Source: Lycium barbarum (Eukaryota > Streptophyta > Magnoliopsida > Solanales > Solanaceae). From it: a DNA stretch of 64,000 nucleotides. Each line of letters opens with the position of its first letter. The first letter of the stretch is position 1. Location: positions 20,472,336 to 20,536,335 of the forward strand of contig NC_083340.1 in the NCBI RefSeq assembly GCF_019175385.1. The letters are read 5' to 3'. The position numbers were made by a program, and so were the translations under genes. The notes under the pieces were generated by a model that was given only the letters and a program-made list of their open reading frames with translations, did not search any database and was not told the origin of the DNA. Positions 54,660-64,000 of the stretch are shown here, piece after piece.

Positions 54660-57600
54660 ATGAGCACAACACCCGGACATTTGTCTCCAAAATTTATTCC
54701 TGCTGAAAAGAGTGAAATTACTCCAGTAAGTAAATCAGATGGTAAGTAAATTATTTAACTTTCTTATTCAAGTTTGTATTCTTTTGTTATACATCTGGAT
54801 TTAGTGTTGTACTTTTTGTCCTTTGTTGCAGGTTTTAAGTTCAGTTTTGTATCATATAACATTTTGTCGCAGGTAATCAGACTTAAATGTTCAAATTTCT
54901 TGAAGCAATTCACTTAATTTTATTGTTTCTATAAAGTGCATGCAAGTAATACTTCAGTAATGGAAGATAAGTGCTGCTTTCTTGAACTGTTGAGCATCCT
55001 TATATGCCTAATACTTTGTAAAATGTTTATCTTGACTTTGAAAACCAAACAAACAAAGTATTTATTCATCAACCGAAGTACTCTTGTGAACATATCACAT
55101 ATCGACAAACGAACAAATGAAAGTCAGAAGAGAGATCTGATCCTAACAAAAAGAATTTGAGGCCTTCCTCTACTCGCATGTGGTTGAACCATCATATTAA
55201 GTAGAGCTTACATTTCTGGCTGGGAAAACCTTTATCGATGCACGCATTTGCTGTTAATTAACCAAGTGTCGTAGCATCGTCGGTATGCCCTTTAATTGTC
55301 ATTTCGGACTATAGTGTGCAAAATTCAAGTGATATTATCTCATACCTTGACACTTGTATTCTGAGATGCTAGTTAATTTTTGTTTTCCTTCTTACAGATT
55401 CAAGTCATTTAATCTATTGGCTTGTATGGATTCTGTTCGCCAATTTTTAATGCTTTTCAGATTTTTTAATTGTAGGCATTTGTAAAGGGTGCTGCTCTGT
55501 TTCCACATTCCCCAGGGCCTTGTCTCAAGTACGCCATCTATATCCAACTTTTCCTTTGTGCATTTCATATACACAGTCTGTTGGATATTGTTTCTCTTCT
55601 CCCTTGGAAATTCCAATGTGATAGATGACATGTTTGAGTGGGACCCAAATTGACCTGTTTATACCCTGATGAAATATAGCGGAAACTCCAATATGATTGT
55701 TTCATGTTAAATTACATTATTATTATTATTATTGTTGTTGTTGTTGTTGATGTTGACTATCGAGAAACGCCTCCAGACTTGGGAGTCACGAGCATATGAC
55801 TGGTATTGGATTTCAGTAATTCTCTAAGCTAGTATTAATTGAAGATGCATAGTTGCTTTAAGTCAATTTTACTTGTTTGCTCTTCTAGTAGTTGAAGAGC
55901 ATCTAATGTGTTTATTTAAAAGCATTGTAACTCGAAGCCATGTTGACCATGATTCAATAAACTTCAGTCGAGACAAAGTTTTAAACTTCTTTCTTTTACT
56001 CGCAATTTCAGAACCAACATTTGTTATGTGCTTGTGCTAGGTGGAAAGCCCGTTCACAGGCAATCCTGACAGTTCTCAAGAGCCTCGAGGCCGATTTCCT
56101 TTGCTTACAGGTTTGAATTGTTTGATAATTTAGGTTTAGCAACATCCAATCATCCATTTTTCCTTCTAATAACAATTTCTACCCAAAAGGTTGTGGTGCA
56201 GTGGTAAGCACTCCTCCATCCTGAATTAGAGGTCTCGGGTTGTTGCCCGTGGAAATGGAGTCGCCTTTGGTAGGGTGCACTTTAACGGTTTAACCCCCTG
56301 CTGCCAAACCCCCAAAGTGGGACTTCCCAACACGAATCCTTATTAGTTGGGCCCTAAAGTGGATTTTGGACACCGGGTGGGAAACCAAAAGAAAAAGAAG
56401 CTTCTAATTTCTTCTACGTTATCTTTTAACTAAAACTGTTTTATGTGCCAGGAATTGGATGAATATGATAGCTTCTATAAAAGTAATATAGAGAGTGTTG
56501 GCTATTCAAGTATCTACGTCCAGAGAAGTGGGAAGAAGCGTGACGGATGTGGGATCTTTTATAAGCAGGATAGGTGATCTATTTTAACCTCTATAATTAG
56601 AAGAAATGCTAAGCTAAGCGATGATGTTATTTGTATTAGTTGAGTTGACTTGCTGGTCATCTTATAGATGCATTATGTTTGAGAGTACTCAGACATGATC
56701 ATGCACTGCTTTCTAGCTAAAAAATAAGATGATTAGTTATAAGTTCATTTAAGTAAAGATTTGGCATTATGTCTGAGAGTAATCTGCACATAACTAAAAT
56801 TTATTTCACATCGTTTCCTCTTACTCCCACCACTCCAACAGCTTAAGTTACTTCCGATCACGCTAAAGTTATTCCTTGCATCAGTTTAGGACTGAGGGAG
56901 TTGTATATCAGAAGTACTTATGGTTTGGATAGATTTGTTTTTGTAATTTCTTCAGTCAGAATGAAATATTTCTATAATTTTATCTGAAATTTTATGCTAT
57001 TCTAATAGTGCAGAGTTGGTCATTGAAGAAAAGATAGACTACAATGATCTTGTACCCTCAATTCAAGATGATACCGCTTCTGTGGATAAAGAGGAGAATT
57101 TACCTGCTGATGGAAAGAAAAAATTAGCGTCAAAATGTGGTATGCTAAAAAAACTCTGTCCAACGTAATTCTAATGAAATTGCAAATTAAAGCTATTCGT
57201 CTTCTTCCTATCTCTTTCTGTCCTTTTCTTTTGGGGGTGAATGTGGGCTGGTTTAGTGCTGCAGTTATATAATTTCTTATTTCTTTCAAACAGTTGATGT
57301 ATTTCATGCCTAAGGCTTTATAATCTTTATATATTATATTAAAAGCATGAACCCCTGACTTGAAAGTTAAATTACGTAAATACCCTTCTTAATAACCTAA
57401 TTAACTATCTCTCTACGAACAGTCCCAACCTGACAGTCATAACCATCTGGATTTTCAAATGGAAATAGCCCACACATATATAAGGTGTTGACACTACATT
57501 TCTGAAGGAGATAATGGACGAATTGTGTTTTATGTTCTCCTATCACATGCTGCCAATTCACTGCATTGCTAAGGAACAGTGTGCACTCTCTTTTCCCCAA

Positions 57601-60600
57601 TCCCCATCACTCGTGTTTTATGTACGTTAGTTTAATGTTTTCAGTAAGTCTGCGCTGTAGTGTTGCGAGTAGTTATGTGTAATTTTTAAGTATTCCACAA
57701 ATAAATTATCATTAACTTTTGCTTTCACTTTCTAAATCATAAACAGGAAAGAGCGAGAGCAAGTTAGTGGATATCATCCCATACCTAATCCCATTTGCAT
57801 TTTCAGATTTACCCAAAAATAATTACTACTACTATACGAGGTGTTAGGACAATTTTACTAAAATTTCAAAGAGTTTCATGTTTGATTTTACAATTTGTTT
57901 TAGGCTTTATAGATTCTTTTATGAAAGCTATGCATACCCGAAGGCAAAGAAGTCATCAGGGAAAATATAACTTCAAAACACTTATAAAAATCGTAAAAGA
58001 AGATGCAAAGCTAGGTAAATTTGTGTAGTGAAGTTACTTATCTTATTTTTATATCAACAGAAAAGGGTCTAAAATACCCTCGAACTATTGAAAATGGAGC
58101 AAAAATACCCTCCATCCACCTTTCAGCCCCCAAATACCCTTATCATCCACCTATTGGATCTAAAATACCCTTATCACCACCTATTGGGTCTAAAATACCC
58201 TTATCACTATCAGAATCTTTTCATTAAACACGTGTCATTTTTCTATTGGTTGGATTATAAAATTAATTAAACTAATTAACTTTTGCAATATTGACCAGAT
58301 AGTGCCCCCACCCCCCGACCCTCCCCCCTCCCCCCCCCCCCGGTGAATTTTTTTTTTTTTTTTTTGAAAAAAAAGTTGACATTTTTTTTTGCACCCCAAC
58401 CCGCACCCCTACCCCCCCCCCCCCCCCCCCCGACGAAAAAAAATTAATATTTTTGAAAAAAAAGTTTTGACGTTTTTTTTTGAGTTTTTTTAGCTGGGAG
58501 GGGAGGGGGGCGTAGGGTGCGGGGTTTGGGGGGTGGGGGGAGGGGGGAGGGGGAGGGTGTGGGGTGGAAAAAAAGTCAACTTTTTTTTTTCAGCTAGGAG
58601 GGGGGGAGGTGTAGGGTGCGGGGTGGGGCGCAAAAAAAATATTGTTACGCTTCTCAACTTCCTAGTAAAAAGCACAAGTACTGTGAAATGTCTTGATAAA
58701 TTAAAATGTCTAATGTAATTGAGTTATCAAAAAAAAAAATATCTCACCCTAAAAAACATGGTATATTTTCAACCAAAAATCTAAAAGGCACAAGTGTAGA
58801 CTACAATATTTTTTTTGCACCCCACCCCGCACCCTACACCTCCCCCGCACCCCCCCACCCCTAAAAATCTAAAAGGCACAAGTTGACTTTTTTTCCACCC
58901 CGCACCCTCCCAGCTAAAAAAACCCAAAAAAAACGTCAAAACTTTTTTTTCAAAAATATTAATTTTTTTTTGCGTCGGGGGGGGGGGGGTAGGGGTGCGG
59001 GGTGGGTGCAAAAAAAAATGTCAACTTTTTTTTCAAAAAAAAAAAAAATCACCAGGGGGGGGGGGGAGAGGGGTCGGGCGGGTAGGGGGGTGGGGGACAC
59101 TTGGGTTATTTGATCAATTAGTTTAATTAATTTTATAAGCCAACCAATAAAAAAATGCCACGTGTTTGACCAGAATATTCTGTTAGCAATAGGGGTATTT
59201 TAGACCCAATAGGTGTATGGTAAGGGTATTTGGGGGCTGAAAGGTGGATAGAGGATATTTTTGCTCCATTTTCAATAGTTCGAGGATATTTTAGGCCCTT
59301 TTCCGTTATATCAATAATATCACTTAACTTATAACTTGTCTCTCAAAACCCACCAGATAAGCCACAGGATCTGACTTTGGATGTCCGGTCCCTTGAGTGA
59401 AGTAAAAAAAAAAAACAAATCTGGCCCAATATCCAGACCCACTCATTATAACCCAATACCAGATTACTTTTATAATAATTAGAGGTTTTTTTTTTTAACT
59501 GAAATAAAATTAGCTTACCAGAATAATTTATCTAACGTTCTATATGTTGGAAGATCTAAAAACGAGTATCTTTGCAAGTAAAATCACATGCTATCCAAGT
59601 TAATGGTAAGTAATTCACCAAGAACACCAAAAATAACAACATGCATAGTCTACCACAAAATATTAGTGGCGGCCTTTGAAGCGAGAAAGCTTGCAACAAG
59701 AGCCAATAGGTACAACCCGTACAAGGATGACTGAAGAGGTGAGGTTGGAGAACTTGATATGTCCAATTTACAGTAGTTATTCTCTCTGGCATGAATTTTT
59801 CTTTCATACACGTGTGAAGAAAACCTTATTAAGAAATTATCTGTGTCTGAAACTCCTCCTGATTTAATTACAACCCAAAAAGATTAGCATTATAGATTAA
59901 AATTTTATCTTCACACTTCTTGATGAAACTGTAAGAAAAAATCTCAAATAAGTCAGATTTTCAGTTAAAAAAGTGACTTATCCGGTGGGAGTTGTTTCGT
60001 AGAAGATAATGTATAAGTTGAGTGATTTTATTGATACAAAAATAAGATTACTGCATAATTTCACTAAGCCGGGTGAACATTTGAGAAATTTACTCCAAGA
60101 ATTTTGATGTGTTGGCAGCAGAGCCAGATCCGGAATTTCAAGAGGATGGATGCGCTATTACGAAGAGGTGGATTCAGCAATTACATTCAGGTTAATTTTT
60201 TCAGTTCGTACCATGAACCCATTATAGTTTTGATCTTATAGGTTTAAATTATTTTATTTCTTTCACATTTTAGTAACATATTTACAATTTGTTGTAATTG
60301 TGGGGTTCAGTTAATCTGGTTGACTATATGGTACATCCTCTACTGCTATCAATTTTAATATAAACATTTGATTTGACTAAATAAAATTTTACGGTGACAA
60401 AAGTAGAATAGTGATTTTAGTGTGTCTGACTATTGAGAAATTTGAAAGAATACATTAAACAAAGATAGAAAGGGAAAAAAAGGGTACTTAATTAAAACGC
60501 AAGTTTGTTGGAGGATATTTTTATTCAAAAACATATTTAAAAATCTTATGAGATTATGCAAAAGCTTATATTAAATAACTCGGGATACACGTGCAGAGCA

Positions 60601-61958
60601 CGTGCCGAGAAACTAGTCATAATAACAGAGGGGGAAAGTATTTGAATTGCATTGTTGCAGCAAGATCCAAAGATTCTTGTACAGTTATAATTAAAGTTTT
60701 CAATTTATGGACCCGGTACTCTTGAAAAGCTGAATACTGTTGGAGCTTGGAAGTTTTATCTATCATTTGACGCCTCTTATCTAACATAGCGAGTCAATCT
60801 GTATCAACTAAATAGAAACTTCCATAGCAAGCTCTAATGAATCGTATAACTTGTTATCAGAGCAATATAACTGAGGGTTTCATATCGTATTGAAAACCTG
60901 GATTGGCATTTACAGTTGAAATAGTTAAAACCTCTTGTGCTGGATCACATGTTAAGGTATGTTTTGGTCGCAACAGCCAATATGTGTCGGAAGAATCATA
61001 TTTAAGTCTTGACTTGAGGGTTTTGTGAGGAAAGATGCCCATGGTAAAAAAAAATCCATGGTTAAAACCAGCACTAATAGTGTGATTTGGTTTCTGGAAT
61101 GGCCAAATTCTGTTGCATTATGTAGCATGGGGATCTGGCGAGTTGCCACAACAAATTATCTAGTTACTAGCAATTGTAGATTCTGAGTATCCCTTGCATG
61201 GATAGCCTTTTCCATTTTAATGGTCTACCCATGTCATATTTCTTGAACTATTAGCAGTATGGAGAACCAGTATTGGATCTAACGCAGCAGTGCATTTTTG
61301 AATAGGCACTGAACAAAACTCCACAGTAAAAAAGAATCAGCTCTTTCAAAATTCAGTGACTTGAAATTTGAAACTTAAAAGGGGGAGATTTTTACAGTTT
61401 CAGTTTTGGGAGGTGAATAAGGTATTCTGACGTGATGGCTTATAGGATTCATCTTTGCTCCCAAATGCATAAATTGGTGGTAATGGGTGTGTTAAGCTTC
61501 ATAATCCCGCCACCTTAGTAACTGTGATCTGTCTCATTCCAATTTCAGCTGTCAATTTGCAAAACAGTCGAGCAGATCGTGGAGACCTAAATGATCCTCG
61601 TGTTAGATTAAAACGTGACTGTGTGGGTGTAATGGCTGCCTTCAGGCTGAAGGATCCTTGTCATTTTATCATTGTCGCCAACACTCACCTTTACTGGTAT
61701 GTCCATTATCCATTCTTCTGGTATTGGAGCACATTTACTTGGATTTGTGGAAACTGGATATTTAATTTGTTAACTTTATACACTGTTGACATATACGAAT
61801 GATACTGTAGGGATCCGGAATTGACCGATGTCAAACTTGCGCAAGCTAAATACTTGCTTTCACGCTTAGCTCAATTCAAGTTACAAGTATCTGACAAATT
61901 TAATTGCTCGCCTTCTGTGGTTGTTGCTGGTGATTTCAACTCCCTTCCTGGGGATCAG
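54660..61958 (+). CDS. CCR4-4: CCR4 homolog 4-like EEP-fold protein, 5' part
   Basis: Member of the exonuclease/endonuclease/phosphatase fold in the CCR4/nocturnin group, whose known members act as RNA deadenylases or phosphatases. Exons: 54660-54741, 54832-54872, 55476-55528, 56041-56110, 56452-56573, 57009-57139, 61549-61696, 61811-61958. All junctions are GT-AG and in phase, giving 265 codons without a stop. Motifs: FSFVSYNILSQ, LPHSPGP-like FPHSPGPCLKW, FLCLQELDEYD (metal-binding Glu), RSGKKRDGCGIFYK, VRLKRDCVGVMAAF, IIVANTHLYWD (catalytic His region) and VVVAGDFNSLPGD (catalytic Asp/Asn). The conserved C-terminal third, with its last Asp-His pair, is not in the window; a copia element follows exon 8. 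Intron 6 is 4.4 kb because of a Helitron. Start: the ATG of MSTTPGHLSPKFIPAEKSE; an upstream extension is uncertain. Confidence 0.92.
56186..56395 (+). mobile_element. tRNA-derived SINE in intron 4 of the CCR4-like gene
   Basis: An A-box-like GTGGTGCAGTGGTAAGC (56193-56209) and a B-box-like GGTCTCGGGTT (56231-56241) sit about 40 bp apart, as in tRNA-derived promoters. The body includes GGAAATGGAGTCGCC and CACCGGGTGGG, then an A-rich tail. It is oriented with the gene. Confidence 0.7.
58058..59305. mobile_element. Foldback Mutator-type element nested in the Helitron
   Basis: The 1248-bp element has ends CAGAAAAGGGTCTAAAATACC and TTTTAGGCCCTTTTCCG and a perfect 9-bp duplication TTATATCAA (58049-58057 and 59306-59314). 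The arms are inverted copies over roughly 500 bp each. They include repeated ATACCCTTATC units, an ATTAATTAAACTAATTAA stretch and G/C-rich stretches (CACCCC/GGGGTG) interleaved with A/T runs. Confidence 0.85.
58330..59066. repeat. Series of poly-C / poly-G and poly-A / poly-T tracts
   Basis: C runs of 12 and 20 at 58330-58341 and 58412-58431, and G runs of 13 and 12 at 58977-58989 and 59055-59066, symmetrically placed in the two arms of the foldback element. Between them are GGGGTGGGG-type and T8-T18 tracts. Frames here encode only Pro/Gly-rich or Phe/Lys-rich simple sequence. Confidence 0.85.
60617..61540. other. Remainder of intron 6, nothing further recognised
   Basis: Ordinary intronic sequence leading to the AATTTCAG acceptor of exon 7. 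Confidence 0.5.
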
Positions 61959-62006
61959 GTCAGCTAGTCGCTTGTTTTCTCTTGAAACACTTGGTCTTTT
62001 TGCATT

Positions 62007-62143
62007 TGTTAGAAATTTCGAAGAAATATTGTTGAATTGTGTATCTACATTATTACACTGAGTCGTATTTATAGACACTATATCCCAATCCTTTTCGATG
62101 TAGGATACTATATACAAATCCTATTACTATTCCTATTCTAACA
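62007..62143 (-). mobile_element. 3' LTR of a Ty1/copia element (minus strand)
   Basis: 137 bp, on the minus strand TGTTAGAATAGG ... AATTTCTAACA. The polypurine stretch TTGAGGGGAAG directly precedes it (62144-62154). A TATA-like CTATAAATACG is present. The left flank GCATT (62002-62006) is the expected target duplication, whose partner lies outside the window. It sits 48 bp after exon 8 of the CCR4-like gene. Confidence 0.8.
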
Positions 62144-62229
62144 CTTCCCCTCAAGCTGGTGCATACAAGTCGTATCGAGCTTGTTACAAATGTAACTAGT
62201 ACGAGGACCAGTGAGGGGCTTGGTGAAGG

Positions 62230-63660
62230 TGAAAATATCTGCAAGCTCATCTCGACTTCACAAATTTTGTAACATCTCCGGAGAGTACGTTTTCTCTGAC
62301 AAAGTGACAGTCAATCTCGATGTGCTTAGTCCTCTCACGAAATACCGGATTTGATGCGATATGAAGGGCCGCTTTGTTATCACACACAAGTTCCATCTGA
62401 CCGATTTCTCCAAATTTTAGTTCTCTGAGCAACTGATTAATCCACACTACCTCACAAGTTGCTATAGCTATTGCTCGATATTATGATTCTGCATTAGATT
62501 GAGCAACCACACTCTGTTTCGTACTTTTCCAGGACACCAAATTACCTCCTACTGAAACACAATATCCGAATGTAGAACGTTTATCAGAAGGTGATCCTAC
62601 CCAATCAACATCTGTATATCCAACGATATGCTTATGGCCTCGATCCTCAAAGAGCAGTCCTTTGCTTGGAGCTGACTTTATATATCGCAGAATGCATACA
62701 ACTGCATCCCAATGACTATCACAGGGAGAATAAATAAATTGGCTTACAACACTCACAAGAAAAGAAATGTCAGGTCTAATCACTGTGAGATAATTCAGCT
62801 TACCAACCAGCCGCCTATATCTTCCAGGATCACTGAGTCGCTCCCCCCGTCCTGGCAGGATTTTAGCATTCAGATTTATAGGAGTATCAATGGGTCTACA
62901 TACCATCATTCCTGTCTCCTCAAGAATGTCTTAGGCATATTTGCGTTTCGAAATAACAATATCTGAGCTGGATTAAACAACCTCAATACCTAAAAAATAC
63001 TTTAATCTGTCGAGATCTTTAGTCTGGAAATGCTAAAAGAAATGTTGCTTTAAATTAATAATAGCATCTTGGTCATTGCCGGGAATAACGATATCGTCAG
63101 CATAAACCACCAAATAAATACACACATTTGGAGCAGAATGTTGATAAAACACGGAGTGATCGACTTCACTACGAGTCATACCAAACTCCTGAATTACCGT
63201 GCTGAATTTCCTAAACCATGCTCGAGGAGACTGTTTTAGATCATAAAGTGACCGACGCAATCGACACCCCAGGTTAGACTTCCCGGAGCAACAAGACTAG
63301 GTGGCTGCTCCATATAAACTTCTTCCTCAAGGTCACCATGGAGAAAAACATTCTTAATGTCCAAATGATAAAGAAGCCAATGGCCGACAACATCCATAGA
63401 TGGAAGAAGACGAACATATGTTATTTTAGCAACGGGAGAGAAAGTGTCACTTTAATCAAGCCCAAATATCTGAGTATACTCTTTGGCAACAAGGCTAGCC
63501 TTGAGCCGATCAACTTGGCCGTCCAAACCAACTTTAACTGCATAAACCCAACTACAATCAAGAATAGATTTACCGGAGAAAGAGGAACAAGCTCCCAAGT
63601 ACCACTCGCATGTAAAGCAGACATCTCGTCAATCGTAGCCTGTTGCCATCCTGGATGAAG
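62230..63660 (-). pseudogene. Ty1/copia pol, RT and RNase H, broken
   Basis: Minus-strand blocks in order: the RT entry SALHASGTWELVPLSP (about 63620), [13 protein letters not shown] and the catalytic VVYADDIV (63120-63090), then RRLVGKLNYLTVIRPDISF and GYTDVDWVGSPSDKRSTFGYC (RNase H), and ELVCDNKAALHIASNPVF with KHIEIDCHFVRE. Order and motifs are those of Ty1/copia; the catalytic box is YADD rather than the commoner YVDD. Frames are broken between blocks by stops and shifts. Confidence 0.9.
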
Positions 63661-64000
63661 AACTGCTTCACCTTTAGACTTAGGGACGGAGACAGAGGAC
63701 AGAAATGATACAAAGGCATGACAAACAATGATAAATTAAAAGGGTATAATGGGGGTTAGTATTACGAGCGGACCGCATCCCTTGTCGAAGTGCAATCGGT
63801 TGATTAGAAAGATATAAGTCCGCAGTAGGGGCAGGATCTAGTGCAGGACATGAATCATCTCGGCCTAATGGTGGTTGTGGACGACGATGATTAGTCAGGA
63901 AAGTGGCCGGAAAACAAACAGATCTAACGGAAAAGGTGAATTGTTTGCGCTAGATTAGGGTTCAACAATCGGATTTGAGCAAAAAATGGAAGGGCAGGCG
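63661..64000 (-). pseudogene. Further Ty1/copia internal sequence, cut by the window end
   Basis: Continues the element on the minus strand. It corresponds to the spacer between integrase and reverse transcriptase, but no clear motif could be read. The 5' LTR and integrase would lie beyond 64000. Confidence 0.5.

Larger units (their letters stand above)
57324..60616 (+). mobile_element. Helitron in intron 6 of the CCR4-like gene
   Basis: Starts TCTTTATATATTATATTAAAAGC and ends CCGAGAAACTAG, inserted between A (57323) and T (60617), the Helitron target. A perfect 7-bp stem with a 3-nt loop (CACGTGC AGA GCACGTG) lies about 8 bp before the terminal CTAG. No Rep/helicase is encoded, so it is non-autonomous. 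A 1.25-kb Mutator-type element is nested inside. The rest of the interior has no host-gene fragment that I can name. Confidence 0.8.

Noticed and set aside
58490..59113. Pro-rich and Gly-rich frames on both strands
   Set aside because: Translations of poly-C/poly-G simple sequence in the arms of the foldback element.

Overview
The window is plant nuclear DNA, very probably from a member of the Solanaceae. The evidence is AT-rich sequence with intron-split genes, SINE tails of the Solanaceae type (three or four copies), many hAT, Mutator, Stowaway and CACTA miniature elements, and a Ty3/gypsy chromovirus using an initiator-Met primer site. No genus can be named from sequence alone.

Only three loci look like host genes. 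(1) A small secreted cysteine-rich peptide gene lies at 1699-1968 (minus), with a decayed paralogue at about 3340-3600. (2) A complete pectin acetylesterase gene (CE13/Notum-like) lies on the minus strand. Its CDS runs from 16160 to 12235 in 12 coding exons that join in phase into 402 codons, with all GT-AG introns, a 5'-UTR intron and a TATA box. (3) The first eight main coding exons of a CCR4-homolog-4-like exonuclease/endonuclease/phosphatase (EEP) protein lie on the plus strand at 54660-61958. After that a Ty1/copia element fills the window to its end.

Most of the rest is transposon. 21647-39130 is one Ty3/gypsy chromovirus (Tekay/Del-like) whose reading frames are broken. Its 5' LTR has lost its first ~317 bp and is split by a 7.5 kb insertion (23051-30573). 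The unsplit 3' LTR proves this insertion, because the 5-bp target CATGG is single there and doubled around the insert. The insert is a scrambled composite with two oppositely oriented LTR 3' ends at its two termini. It holds a >1 kb-arm palindrome, a stranded gag zinc knuckle, a 5S-rRNA-like segment and a 41-bp minisatellite.

Other recognisable elements are: a TIR element at 17484-19119 carrying a captured phosphoserine aminotransferase fragment; a Helitron at 57324-60616 in intron 6 of the CCR4-like gene, with a foldback Mutator-type element nested in it; two foldback elements with the same CGGAAAAGGG ends (42711-43220 and 58058-59305); further Mutator-type elements at 39190-40208, 49761-50218 and 50391-51685; hAT elements at 6775-7479, 11397-11613, 12400-12836, 19247-19482, 32130-32307 and 46703-47700; nested Stowaways at 46043-46530; and mini-CACTAs at 6450-6718 and 7771-8071. 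Target-site duplications were read by eye for most of these.

The genes do not form a pathway. The pectin acetylesterase and CCR4-like genes are ordinary single genes whose introns are loaded with transposons. There is no operon, CRISPR array or bacterial-type system here.
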